From Phocoena phocoena (taxonomy: Eukaryota; Chordata; Mammalia; Artiodactyla; Phocoenidae): a stretch of DNA of 64,000 nucleotides. The notes under the pieces are model-generated. The model saw nothing but the letters and a program-made list of their open reading frames with translations. It was not told the DNA's origin and searched no databases. This document shows, piece by piece, positions 34,130-45,440 of the stretch (the first letter of the stretch is position 1; each line of letters begins with the position of its first letter). The stretch covers positions 2,915,001 through 2,979,000 of the forward strand of contig NC_089230.1 in the NCBI RefSeq assembly GCF_963924675.1. Reading direction: 5' to 3'. The position numbers and the translations under genes are program-made.

Positions 34130-34790
34130 TTCTGAGCTGCAGTAGGAAGCTGCCTCTACTTCATGTCACCCCGTTGGCCGTCTGCTCCTGGCCACACGGG
34201 CCTCCTGTTCTCTCAGCACAGCAGACGTCCTCTTACCCCGGGGCCTTTGCACTGAAGTTCCATTTTCCAGGAATAACTTCCCGCAGACTTCCCCTCCATA
34301 CTCCCTCACTTCCTTCTGGTCTTTACTCAAAAGGCTGCACCGGGCTTCCCTGGTGGCGCAGTGGTTGGGAGTCCGCCTGCCGATGCAGGGGACACGGGTT
34401 CATGCCCCGATCACGGCTGGGCCCGTGAGCCATGGCCGCTGAGCCTGCGCGTCTGGAGCCTGTGCTCCGCAACGGGAGAGGCCACAACGGTGAGAGGCCT
34501 GCGTACCGCAAAAAAAAAAAAAAGGCCGCACCAAGGAAACCATGTGATGTTTCCCCACTGCCTCCACGCCCTGCCCGTATTTAAATCACCTTCGCCTGCC
34601 TTGGTTTCCCTTCTCAGCACTTAACCACCATCCAACATAATACACGTTTCATTTATTTATTTTCCTTGGTGTTTTTCTCTACCGTCTACCCTCGAGCATC
34701 TTTCTCACTCTGTTACATAGTGTTTTCTGTAATCCCCAGTGTCATAGAAAAGTGCCTGGCATTCAAGAAATACTTGATGAATAAATGAAA
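34130..34790 (+). mobile_element. L2 LINE, long 3' fragment split by a SINE
   Basis: CCCCGGGGCCTTTGCACTGA, CTCCCTCACTTCCTTCTGGTC, then after the SINE the L2 3' part with TTATTTTCCTTGG, TCCCCAGTGTCATAGAAAAGTG and a terminus AATACTTGATGAATAAATGAA. Confidence 0.87.
34342..34519 (+). mobile_element. CHR-family SINE, young short form, internally deleted
   Basis: GGGCTTCCCTGGTGGCGCAG start and A-tail end. About 30 bp normally found between the B box and GGCTGGGCCC (the CATGCCGCGG region) are missing. Target duplication AAAAGGCTGCACC (34329-34341) versus AAAAGGCCGCACC (34520-34532), one mismatch. Confidence 0.93.
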
Positions 34791-34794
34791 AGAT

Positions 34795-35734
34795 TCGGGA
34801 ATTTTCTAAAAACTGTTTTTTCCTTGGCAATACTTTTCGTTTTCTTTCATTACACACAGTCTCTGAACCAAGAGCCTGGACACATGAAGACATTTAGCTG
34901 TGGATGTGGTCACTGGGCTTCCCGGCATTGGCCACGCGGCCCCTCTGTCCCTTCCACCCGTCCCCCATGCTGTCCTTCTCCACCCGTCCAGACGTTTCCC
35001 TTGGCCAAGCTCACGCCTCGCCGCAAACCCTCCCCCACAGATCCCGCTGATGACGTGCGCTCTCCTCTCCAGTTTAGCCCGCACGGGAGGCTGTAGACGC
35101 CTGGATGGGGTGGGCCGCTTCTTCTGCTTCAGCTCCTGCCCAGGGCTGCCAGGACTTCTCTGCCAGGAAGCACCCGGGGTGGGAGTCCTCATGGCTGGCC
35201 CTGTGGGCGCACAGCTCGTCTGCTTAGTCCGCGGGGTTTTATCCTCAGCCTGTCATCCCCAGGAGAGCACTCAGCACAGCACCTCGGACAAGTGTGATTG
35301 TGACGATGGTTAGCGCTCAAAGACGGCCTGTGGAAGTCACCTTCCTTTTCTAAGAACTTGTCTTTCGGTCCAAAATTCCATTTTAGGAAATCTCTTCTTC
35401 CTTTGCAATGAAGAACATGCCATGGCTTGAGAGAAGTGATCAGCCTTTATACTCTTTCATAAGCAATGTGAGACCCTCTGTGAGACCTAAATGTGGGCCT
35501 TTAGAATGGAAGGAATAAGGGCTAATATATATAGTGAAGAAAAAATAAGTGGTGAGAATCATCTCACCAGTGCTGGCGTCTGTTTTTAAAGTGTTTCATT
35601 TTCCTTTGGGAATATACTAATTATTCTCAGTTATGTGGATTCAATTTGGAGTGTTTTCACTCATCTTGTTTTCTTATTTAATCCGTGTACGAGACTGAAT
35701 GTTTTTAGGCCTGAACTAGATCTTTTTTTTTTAT
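34795..35734. other. Unique sequence
   Basis: GC-rich at 34900-35280, with overlapping frames on both strands and no recognisable product. AT-rich afterwards. Confidence 0.4.
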
Positions 35735-35850
35735 CTTTATGTATCTACGTTCTAGCACAGTTGCAGGTACAGAATTAGTAGGACACAATAAATATTAAAG
35801 TATGAGGAACGAGTGAATGAATGTGTGAATGAATGAATGAGCCCTGACCC
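35735..35850 (+). mobile_element. L2 LINE 3' end
   Basis: GTTCTAGCACAGTTGCAGGTAC, ACAATAAATATTAAAG, then a GAATGAATG-rich end at 35812-35840. Diverged. Confidence 0.6.
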
Positions 35851-36219
35851 ACCATACTGGGTTACGAGGATCATCTATGATAACACGTGTGGCAACATCT
35901 TACAAGTTGTCACCAGCGTCGATGACATCATGAGGCCCTTCATTGGGACCTGTAGATTCGTGGCTTTATTTCAGGGCAAGGTCAGCAACTTTTGAGACAC
36001 AATCCCTACCGCTGAGAAGGTTCAAAATTCTTTCTACTCAATCAGGATGCCAAGAGAGAGGTAGGAAGAATCTTCTTTTAAAGCTTACTTACTGCCTACA
36101 TATAGGATTTTCTCAATTATGCCTAAGAGCACTTCGCTTTTTTAGCTTTGTTGGAAAAGTTTTTAAACTGCAAAGTGCAATATTGTTGAAGTATTCTGAG
36201 TCAGCCAGTCGTGGGCTTT

Positions 36220-36441
36220 TTTTTTTTCCGTTGTTTTTTTTTTTTTTTTTGCGGTACGCGGGCCTCTCACTGTTGTGGCCTCTCCCGTTGCGGAGCACAG
36301 GGTCCAGACGCGTAGGCTCAGCGGCCATGGCTCACGGGCCCAGCCGCTCCGCGGCATGTGGGATCTTCCCGGACCGCGGCACGAACCCGTGTGCCCTGCA
36401 TTGGCGGGCGGACTCCCAACCACTGCGCCACCAGGGAAGCC
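36220..36441 (-). mobile_element. CHR-family SINE, young short form, in a MIR
   Basis: T-run, GCGGTACGCGGGCCTCTCAC, the family body, CACCAGGGAAGCC. A perfect 15-bp target duplication CCAGTCGTGGGCTTT lies at 36205-36219 and 36442-36456. Confidence 0.96.
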
Positions 36442-36602
36442 CCAGTCGTGGGCTTTGAGCCTGGTTCTTCCAGTTGTCTGTTGCATACCCTGGGTAAGTC
36501 CCTTCTGTCTGCTGCATCTCAGTTTTCATATCTGTAAAATGGGAGCAGTAATTCCTACCCCATTTGGTTATTAAAGAGTTCAATTAAACAAATTAAATCA
36601 TA
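36442..36602 (+). mobile_element. MIR SINE, host of the preceding SINE
   Basis: GAGCCTGGTTCTTCCAGTTG, GGGTAAGTCCCTTCTGTCTG, CATCTCAGTTTTCATATCTG, TAAAATGGGAGCAGTAATTC. The MIR 5' part lies left of the SINE near 36190-36219. Confidence 0.88.
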
Positions 36603-38559
36603 CGAAGTTCTGCTCACAGACTTACCGCCCATTGACTGTGTTTGCTTCTTTTTTTATTTCTCCAACTGAGTTCAATTAAAAAAATAATAGCCCTGATAGG
36701 AGTGTGAAGTAAAGAATTGAAAACAGTGGAAAGAGAGCATTACACTGTACTGTACCTCTGCTTATAAGTTTGTCGTCAGAATAAACTCAGTATTCAGGTG
36801 ACGCTACAAGCCACTTTCTCTAACTGTTTCATAAATGTAGGAAATGGTCCCATATCACATCGATCCAACGCACAATTTTATTCTTTTACAGGTAGAGCTG
36901 GGATGGGAAGCTTTAGCTGATGGGCAATAGATGGGTGCTGACAATCAAAGGTGAGGCCGCCTTTCAGTGTTTCCATGTGCTTTCCTACACCAGGCTCTCC
37001 TTGCCTGAAGGGGCGCCTGGTTTCCTGCAGAGGGGAGTTAGCTGCTTGCCCGTCAAATACAGACGGCGTTCTGCTCACTTAGGCGGTTTTGCTGAATAAG
37101 AAGAGTCACGTTCATGCTCCTCAAGATTTCTTTTCCTCAAATTTCTTTGGAGCATTTAAGAAAGTCGGGAAGCCTCTTTTGTCCTCCGATTTACTCCAAT
37201 AATCTTTAAATAATGACTTGTGTCTATTTTGTAGCATTTCTCCCCTGAACTTCCAAGTTGGCAGAATCCTCTGGGCCACAAAAAAATGTGTCTCATTATG
37301 TTCTATGCAGAGGGATTGAACGATAAACTCTGGGAAAGCGTGTAGCTGTAGCTGACAGGATGGCTTGCCTTTATGCAGATTTGAAAACAACATTTTTTGT
37401 CCTTAGTTTATAGCTTCAGTTGGGAATTTTACATGCAGTTGCCTAATTGTGGCAGGCAACGTGTACTTAATCAGACCCTGCTCGTCCCACAGGTAAGTTG
37501 TCATCTATAACTCAGTGCCTGTCCCTGTTGGGTCCGGCCGGCTGTGAAATGTGGCTGCAGCCCTGGGTAGTACAAATGGCATTAATTACCTCAAACAGGC
37601 ATAAGCCAAATGGAGTCATTGGTTTTAGGAACTAACCATATCCTCCACTTAGATCAAGGATCAAACTTTTATTCTGCCTACTTCCAGGAAAACACATTTT
37701 GTTATGTTTATATTGACCAAACATGTCATCAGTAAGACGAGGAAAGTCCCAAATAAACTTTCTTCTAATTTGATTTACTTTCTATGCAGATGCTCTACAT
37801 ATGCATAAAGAAATCCAGGCTGATTTTTTTTTGCCTTAATATCGCAAAATGTATAAATCCCTCTTCACTCCCAAGTATATAAATATTAAAGTAGGCTTAA
37901 AAGTAATAGAAACTTCATAAAGTAGAAATTCTAAAATTTCCAACTTTACCATATGAGTAGTTTACCAACTGAAAAAGAGTGATGAAAAGGAGAGCATGTA
38001 AATCTATCCATGGAAATCTAAATGGCCTCACTGTTTACTCCTGGTAGAAATCAACAATGTCTGAGATTTTGCTTAAACGATGTATTTTATTAGGGAGCAC
38101 AGACATAGTTTAGTGATTAAATAAAGACTTGTCTTCAATTATATCTGAAAAGTAGTTTTGTCCCCAGATGAAACAATCTTTGTGGTTTAACTGCAATTAG
38201 ATATCATGGCTCTTTAAAATGTATATTATTCAATATATGTATTTATTTTAAGCAGGTAAAATGTCTGGGTTATAAGAGGTAGCATGGTGGAGTGGCCAGA
38301 AAGATCTTTCAGAAATCAACAGCATTTGAATACTGTTAAAATGTTTAATGTACTGATGCCTTCATTAATAAAAATGTGACATAATCAATGGTAAACCAGG
38401 AATTCAGATAAATTTAAAATTAACCTATATTAGCACTCAAATATCTGAAACCCTGAGAACTCTAGGAACAGGACGATGATAAGCTGGAGAAGCGTGGCCC
38501 TTCTTCTGGATGTTCTAATTGAGGCCAACATTTTCTGGGAAGGACAGATGGCAGTCATC
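36603..38559. other. Repeat-poor, AT-rich unique sequence
   Basis: No recognisable repeat or gene over almost 2 kb. A stretch at 37430-37660 carries ATTAATTACC, TAATTG and a forkhead-like TGTTTA and reads like a conserved noncoding element, though conservation cannot be seen here. Confidence 0.45.
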
Positions 38560-38815
38560 TTAGATTTTGCAGGCCACGTTCATCTCTGTGGCACCTTTCT
38601 TTCTTTCTTTCTCTCTTTCTTTCCTTCTCTCTTTCTCTCTTTCTTTTTCTTCCTTTCTTCCTTCTTTCTTTCTTTCTTTCTTTCTTTCTTTTTCTTTCTT
38701 TCCTTCTTTCTCTCTCTCTCTTTTCTTTCTTTCAAAAGCTCTTTAACAATCTAAAAACCACAAATTTGGCCCACAGGCTATAGCTGGCAGACCTCTGATC
38801 TAGTATGTTAACTTG
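38560..38815 (-). mobile_element. Old interspersed repeat carrying a pyrimidine tract, family uncertain
   Basis: The right flank AATTTGGCCCACAGGCTATAG followed by TGGCAGACCTCTGATCTAG is the end of a common mammalian repeat ('atttggcccacaggccatagtttgccgacccctg'). The left flank GCAGGCCACGTTCATCTCTGTGGC fits the same unit. I cannot name it safely. Confidence 0.5.
38594..38732. repeat. (TTTC)n pyrimidine microsatellite
   Basis: About 140 bases of TTTC, TCTC and TTCC units, pure C/T on this strand. The 92-codon frame at 38476-38754 reads through it as Phe/Ser/Leu. Confidence 0.95.
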
Positions 38816-38904
38816 GCGATTCTCCTTTCTGGGCTTAAATTATAGAAGAATGAATTGAAATATGTCATGCATCTTTTGGAATCTATAAGTACCAAAGCCA
38901 CCTT

Positions 38905-39015
38905 CTTTATGATATTGCATTCTTCTGTCTAAACCACAGGCTCTATTATGTTTATCCTTATATGCTAAGATCCTAACCCAATGCCTGATACATGGTAGGT
39001 TTTCAGAAAATACTT
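38905..39015 (+). mobile_element. L2 LINE 3' end, diverged
   Basis: ACCACAGGCTCTATTATG, CCTAACCCAATGCCTGATACATGG, then TTTTCAGAAAATACTTG: the L2 terminal pattern with substitutions. Confidence 0.5.
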
Positions 39016-39839
39016 GCCATATAATAGCATTTCTTATTTTCATCTAATCCTACAGTACTGAAAGGGTGACTTCAATTCTGAGAGATGGGTTTTTTTTATA
39101 ATCAGCCTTAATAGAAATATTTTCCTGGGCCATCCCAACCCTACCAGCTTTCTGTAAAATTTAAGGTATGGAACCTAACAGATACAATTTATCAAAACTA
39201 TTTATCACCTCTATGAGCAATAGTTATGTATAGTGCAAACACAATATTAGAGAGTGAAAATAATTTAAAGGTATAAGATAAATTCTTGGCCGCTGATTTT
39301 TAAAATGTGTTTAAGTCCATATTGTGTTTATTTGTTGGGTATCTCTGATTAAAAAGTAGTGTCTCTGAGGGCAAAACCAGGACTCTTTCTTTCTCTTATT
39401 TCTTTCATGCTTCTTTTTTCCTTCATTCCTCCCCTCAAAGTGGCAAAGTACTCACTACTCAGCACACAGTGGGGGCTTAATAAATGCTGCAGACCCCTTG
39501 CACTGGCCTTCTAGACTCTCTCCAAGATGGTTCTTCTTCTTTCCATTCTCCTTTCTTTTTTTGCAAAAATGCTGCAACCACTTCTCCATTTCTTTAAAAA
39601 AGTGTGTATTTCTCAATCTGTCAAACACTATATGAACAATTTAAGATTGCTTTAAATAAATTTATTTTCTGTTTTTCCCCCTTTCTTAAAAAAAAATATT
39701 GGCACTAAGCCATGAGGCATAAAGAGCTAGGGGTTTGCAAAGTCTGATTACAATTGACTGACACGTGGTGTATAATTATTAATTTCTTCTATCACTAAAA
39801 GAAAAGGAAGAGGGCAAAATGTATTACATTCTTACTATT
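39016..39839. other. Unique AT-rich sequence with an L2-like fragment
   Basis: 39420-39490 (ACTACTCAGCACACAGTGGG, CTTAATAAATGCTG) resembles an L2 terminus. The rest is unrecognised. Confidence 0.4.
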
Positions 39840-39931
39840 TAAAAAAAAATTTAAGTCTAGTTGACTTACAATGTGTTAATTTCTGCTGTACAGCAAAGTG
39901 ATTCAGTTATACATACATATACATTCTATTT
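39840..39931 (-). mobile_element. Very short L1 3' insertion
   Basis: GTCTAGTTGACTTACAATG and CAGCAAAGTGATTCAGTTAT are the reverse complement of the L1 3' UTR. A perfect 16-bp target duplication TTACATTCTTACTATT at 39824-39839 and 39932-39947 delimits a 92-bp insert. Confidence 0.92.
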
Positions 39932-39947
39932 TTACATTCTTACTATT

Positions 39948-41600
39948 AAATACCAGCAGGGATCTGCCATCTTTGAAAACACATATGATGTTTATTCATC
40001 TCTCCCAATTTAAGGAAGTAAAAGAACCTGGTCTTGTAGATTTTAGAAGCATTTTGTTATGGTACTTGATGCTGTTTAAGACATTTTTTAAACTTGGGTT
40101 ATAAATGTCAGAGTTAATTTGGCTTCCGTCCACTTCCCTCCTTCTGTGGCCTGAGTTTTGGTGGACGTGAGCCACACTAAAGCTTTCTGCTGGGAAGCCA
40201 CGCAGACTTAAGGGTCTGAGGGGGTCATGAGACTCTGGCTCCCCCCATGCCCCGGCACATGGAGCACGGAAATTTTGGGAATTATTTTAGGAGCTAAAAG
40301 CCTTGCTGGGGAGCTGAGCTGAGCTGGCACGGCTCCCAGGCAGGGAAGCTCCGTCCTCCCCAGCTCCTCTCCCGTTTCTCAGCATGGGGTGTCAGGGGAA
40401 TCATTAAGGGGGCATCCTGGCCTCGGCCTCCCACACCTGCCGGTCCTGGTTCCCTGCTGTAATTTTATGGGCCGTGAGGAGGCAGGTTTGACGCCACGGA
40501 ACACAGTCTCTGCCAACAGCTGCAGACAAGTCAGCTCACCAGACAGTAAAATGTAAAGAGGGGGAGGGAGAGATAACCTTTGAAGTTTACAAAAAAGCAT
40601 GACTTTGACCACTTCCTTTTTCCTTTTTAAATTGGTGTCCCAGGTATGTTGAGAGCAGCTATCGGCTAACTTTACAAGGAAAGGTCCACTTCCTCCCAAC
40701 ACTTAGGGGCTTCGTGGTTCTCAGCATTTTAATTCCAGAGCTGAGTGGCCTTCATTTCAGAGACGTCTGTGAGAAGCAGATGAGAAGTGTGGCATTTTGC
40801 CTGAGGTGTATATTAAAGGACGATGCACTGAGAATACACACCCACACATATACAGAGAGCTCTCTGGATTCAAGTTTAAGGTTAAAGGGTACAAGCCATC
40901 ACTGAGCCCCATCATCTTTCCCACGTGTTTACTCTGCATTGGGCCTTTTGTCCTTTAAAGGAAGAACTAAGAAAGGGAATTGAAACTCTGGCGCTATGTT
41001 TTCCTCTTTTTTCATATCTCAATTTTAATTTCCCTTTAATGCTTTTCCTTTCTACTTCTCTTTCAGTATTTTTCTCTCTTTGTTTAAAAAAGGACTCTGG
41101 GATTTTCATTGTTCTGTCACTTTTGTACAGTTTAGCACGGAACGTCCCGGAGGGTGTGTGTGTGTGTGAATCCCATAGCGCTGATCTTGGGAAGACCTTG
41201 CTGGATTGTGGGATTTGAGTCTCCAGTTTGAACCACGCACATTGAGAAAAGCATAAAAGATTCCTTTCAAATTACATAACATACCTTATATTTGGTAGCG
41301 TTGTGATTTCCAGATGTCACTTCATTCATTTTAACAATGCTCTGAACTTTCTGTCTAATGAAATGTAGGGAGAATGGATCAAATTTAGACTCTTTGATGT
41401 TCAGTTCTAAAATAAAAATTAGGGTCATTATAAAAGGCTGTTTCCAGGCCAGCATAATGTTTAGAGAGAACCAAAAAAACCTCACAGTTCTCTTACTTTT
41501 TCTCCAAAACTATTAAAAGGAACATAAATACTTGCATCCTTCTTTGTAGGGTGGGAATTAACTTAGAGACCAATCCATGGATCCTCACAGTTCCATTACT
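39948..41600. other. Unique sequence
   Basis: No named repeat. GAGCT is repeated three times at about 40311-40326. The frames on both strands between 40379 and 41218 show no recognisable domain. Confidence 0.4.
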
Positions 41601-41601
41601 G

Positions 41602-41651
41602 AAGTGCTCAGTGATGAGCACTTACAACGTAGCTGTTACAACGTAGCTGTT
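41602..41651. repeat. Short hairpin plus 14-bp tandem duplication
   Basis: AAGTGCTCA (41602-41610) and TGAGCACTT (41615-41623) form a perfect 9-bp inverted repeat with a 4-base loop. Directly after it ACAACGTAGCTGTT is repeated exactly at 41624-41637 and 41638-41651. Confidence 0.9.
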
Positions 41652-41699
41652 AGACTTCAAACCAATCCCTAACTCCCTGGGACTCCGAAAACGTAAGGC

Positions 41700-41935
41700 A
41701 AGTGGTCTCCACCTCTTCTGTCTGATACCGTAGCCACTAGTCACGGGTGACAGTTTAAATTTAATACAATTAAGTAACGTTAAAAATTTAGTCCCACAGT
41801 CGACCGGCCACATCTCAAGTGCCCAACAGCCCTGAGTGGCCAGTGGCTATTGTACCAGGCAGAGTGGGGAGGGAAAGTTCTGTGGGACAGGGCTGGCTGG
41901 TAAGTGTGTGACACCGTACAACCCGAGAAACAGCA
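41700..41935. mobile_element. Old nonautonomous DNA-transposon-like repeat
   Basis: GCCACTAGTCACGGGTGACAG, TTTAAATTTAATACAATTAA, CACATCTCAAGTGCCCAACAGCC and CCAGTGGCTATTGTACC, with partly inverted ends, match the layout of a common mammalian short repeat with 'gccactagccacatgtggct' blocks. Family not assigned. Confidence 0.5.
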
Positions 41936-42950
41936 CCCAGGGCGGTCCAGGCAGCTGGGCTCCAATCACAACCTTCTTACCCTCCCCTTGTCGTTGAAAG
42001 CTTGTTGAGTCACTATTATGTTATTTACCACAACAGTTCTGCGGAGTCATTGATTCCTTACACATGTGATGAGCACTTGCTGTGATCCAGGAATCGTGCC
42101 CTAGGCTGGGGACATAAGGACAAAAAGCGTCACGCTAGTGTGCTAGGTGCCTACTGCCTGCAAAAGAAGACCAGCAAATGAACAATTCCCAAATGGAGAA
42201 GCAGCTCGGACAGCTGTACGGAGGGTGCAGGGCATCGTGCAGGGGATGCTTCCCAAAGGAAGCTAAGCCTCAGTGGGGGACAAAAGTTTGTGCACAAATT
42301 ATTACATAAGGGCACCATGAGGCGAAGGTTCGGAAATGGTGTTGCTGAGTTAAGGTGCATGATGTGTCTACAGGAACTGGTGCCTAACTTTTCTTGTTTG
42401 ACAGTAGAAGAGCATCAATCTTCACACTTCGGCCAACACTGAGGCGTTTCGATATTGCAAATAAAAAATGGCTAGTTTTGCATTTCTTTTATTACCGGTG
42501 AGATAGAACACACTTGCGTTATTTCACTGATACATGTTCATAGGTCACTTTCATCGTCATCAGTTGGGGCGGTGCACACATATGCGTGTATTGATGGTCT
42601 GATTTCTTTTCGATTTCTACGATCTCTTCCGTGGAATATTAACCTTGTGCCTGCCGTAGAGTTGCAAAAATTTCAAGTCTGTCAATTCCCTTTTAATGCT
42701 TCTATATTTTAAACTTATGGAAGCAACAGATAGTTTTAATTCTTAGGTAATTTAAAAGTTTCCTTTTTTTCCTTTATGCTGTATATCTTCCCAAAGCAAA
42801 TATTATATAAATACTGACCTATATCGTGGTTCTGCACGTTGACGGCAGCGGGGATTCCTCTGAGGAGCTTGAAGAAATATGGATACCTGGGACCCACCCA
42901 GCTACCCAGGGAATTCCACCTTGCAGCCACGCGTGAAAGCCATGATTCAC
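41936..42950. other. Unique sequence
   Basis: 42040-42115 resembles an ancient 'gagcacttactatgtgccagg' repeat (GATGAGCACTTGCTGTGATCC), too diverged to classify. The rest is unrecognised. Confidence 0.4.
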
Positions 42951-43246
42951 ATTTTTTTTTAATTTTTAAAATTTTTATTTATTTTATTTTTGGGCTGCGT
43001 TGAGTCTTTGCTGCTGCGTGCGGTCTTTCTCTAGTTGCGATCAGGGGCTACTCTTGGTTGCGGTGCGAGGGCTTCTCATTGCGGTGGCTTCTCTTGTTGT
43101 GGAGCACAGGCTCTAGACTACTGACTTGTGGCACATGGGCTTAAGTTGCTCCGCGCGGCATGTGGGATCTTCTCGGACTAGGGCTCGAACCCATGTCCCC
43201 TGCATTGGTAGGCGGATTCTCAACCTGTGCGTCACCAGGGAAGCCC
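42951..43246 (-). mobile_element. CHR-family SINE, long form
   Basis: GGGCTGCGTTGAGTCTTTGC, TCTCTAGTTGCGATCAGGGG, CACCAGGGAAGCCCC. Target duplication CCATGATTCA(C/T)ATTTTTT at 42940-42957 and 43247-43264, one mismatch. Confidence 0.94.
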
Positions 43247-43264
43247 CATGATTCATATTTTTTA

Positions 43265-43523
43265 GTAGTTTTATAATTCCATATTCTATGTTTATTTGAT
43301 GTGACATTATATTTCCAAAATATTTAGCCCTTTGTCTTAAAACCATTTGTTTAATAATCCAATCTTTCCCAACTTCTTTGGAATGCTATCTTTACCACAG
43401 ACGACACTTTCAAAGACATTTGGGCTTCGTCTATACTTTCTATTCTGTCTGACTGATTCCTGTGAGAGCACCTTACAGTATCCCATAGAATGAATCCTCC
43501 CTGGTTACTTTTATGGATGTGGA
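43265..43523. other. Unique sequence
   Basis: Short AT-rich interval between two SINEs. Nothing recognised. Confidence 0.4.
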
Positions 43524-43539
43524 AACTCATGTTTTAAAT

Positions 43540-43820
43540 TTATTTATTTTATTTTTGGCTGTGTTGGGTCTTCGTTTCTGTGCGAGGGCTTTCTCCAGTT
43601 GTGGAGAGCGGGGGCCACTCTTCATCGCGGTGCGCAGGCCTCTCACTGTCACAGCCTCTCCCATTGCGGAGCACAGGCTCCAGACGCGCAGGCTCAGTAG
43701 TTGTGGCTCACAGGCTTAGTTGCTCCGCGGCATGTGGGATCTTCCCAGACCAGGGCTCGAACCCGTGTCCCCTGCTTTGGCAGGCAGATTCTCAACCGCT
43801 GCGCCACCAGGGAAGTCCCA
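43540..43820 (-). mobile_element. CHR-family SINE with mixed long-form and short-form features
   Basis: The 3' half reads as the long form (GGCTGTGTTGGGTCTTCGTT), but the middle switches to short-form text (AGGCCTCTCACTGTCACAGC, CCAGACGCGCAGGCTCAG) and then back to long-form text (TAGTTGTGGCTCACAGGCTT). Target duplication AACTCATGTTTTAAAT at 43524-43539 and 43822-43837 is perfect. Confidence 0.92.
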
Positions 43821-43837
43821 GAACTCATGTTTTAAAT

Positions 43838-44799
43838 AGCACTCATCAAGTTGGGTTGATTAAGTAGAGGGGACCTAGAAAGTCATGGTCTGAATATAAT
43901 AATCGATAGAGCCATCTGGATTGGTTGGTAGTGAGTTAATATTAAAAGTTGGTTTATTCTTGGCTCATTCAACGCAAATATGTTTAAAGCTAAATGTGCA
44001 TAGTTCATTCAACAGCTTTGACGGGGCCACAAGGACTTTTCCTTTGAGGTTGGGTCGGCTGATGGGTTTCCTGTGTATTTTCTCGCATCACCGACAACTT
44101 CGATGCATTGTCTACATTTTAGATTTCTGGTTATGTGATTACTTAAACACCCCTGGCATCCAACCTGACTGCAGAATCCTTTTCAGACTCTGATACAGTT
44201 TTCTCGATTGACCCAGTCCGTTGGGGTCTTTTACTGTTATCATGTCTTCACAAAGCAGTCAGCACGGCGGTTCTTTTTGGTTAGAAATAATTCCCTCTCA
44301 CATAGTTTTCCAGATTATGTAAATAGTTCACTAAATTATAAAACTCTGATTATAACTACACTTGGCTTCAGTAGGAAACAAATACAGATGACCCCTGATA
44401 ACTGTCACCTTGATGGTGGATAGAGCCACGTGGTCACACATGGAGGTCCTGCCACTTGGCTCAGGTGGCCCTGGTGCCTGTTAGTATATTTCAAAGAGCG
44501 CTGTGGGCTAATCTGGTTGGGGTTTCAGGGAATTTCGGGGTGCTCGTTAAGTGGGTGTAGCACGGCGTTGGGAAGCCGTGGGGGAACCCAGTGCCCCAGG
44601 GGCTGGGGGCATGGATGTTACTTCCCTCACCCCATCCCCCCCGCCCCGCCGTCTGGTCCTGTGCCCACAGGGTGAACTGCTGGGTCCTCCTGAGGGTTCA
44701 GTGTGGTAACACCAAGGGACTGTTATGGAGCCAGAACCCTGGGGACTGCCCCTCCCCTCACTATCTTCCCCGTCCCCATACTTAGTCCACCCGCAGACT
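43838..44799. other. Unique sequence
   Basis: AT-rich to 44420, then GC-rich. No gene or repeat recognised. Confidence 0.4.
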
Positions 44800-45440
44800 T
44801 GTGTTTTATACCCCAGACTTCAATGTCACTGAGGTCCAAGCCTTCTCTCCATCTCCGCATCCCACGCTGGGCCTGGCCATTGTCATCAGCACCCAGACCA
44901 ATGGCCTCTGCATCCACTCTTGTCCTTGTGATGTGGATTTTCATTAGGATCGTGGCTTCAAAACACGCCCAGGATCATGTCAGCCTCCTCTTCAAACATT
45001 TCAGTGCTGTCCTAGTGCTCCTAATATAAAGACGAAAACCCTGATCTTGGTGGGCCCCATGCCCTCAGCTCCCATCTCACTGGCCTTTGGGCCCCGAGGT
45101 GGACGGAACAGCTCTTCACGGGGAGCCTTGCGCACGCTTTTCCCTTCTGCTCCCTCCTCCTCCATCTGCCTCCCTAGAAAACGCTCATCCTTCGCAGGTG
45201 GGCCTCGTTCCTGGAGGAGCCCTTCCTCTGCCCATCGTCCCCCTGCTATTCTAGGTTCTCGGGCGGGGTCCCCATTCTGCTCTCCCAGCTGCAGCTGTGG
45301 GTGTATTTCTGTTTGGTTAATAACATCTGTGTCCCCTGAGGAACTCTGGGCTCCTTGGGGACAGGAATCTTGTTGCTCGCCAGTGGGCCCACCACGGCTG
45401 GCACAGGTCTCAGCAAACGCTCAATAAATCGTGGATGGAA
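44800..45440 (+). mobile_element. L2 LINE, long 3' fragment
   Basis: GGATCATGTCAGCCTCCTCTTC with AACATTTCAGTGCTGTCC, then TGCTCCTAATATAAAGACG, TTGGTGGGCCCCATGCCCTC, TGGGCTCCTTGGGGACAGGA and the end CAGCAAACGCTCAATAAATCG: L2 order over more than 600 bp. The 126-codon frame at 45047-45427 lies inside it and is not a gene. Confidence 0.78.

Noticed and set aside
45047..45427. 126-codon open frame
   Set aside because: Lies within a long L2 LINE fragment.
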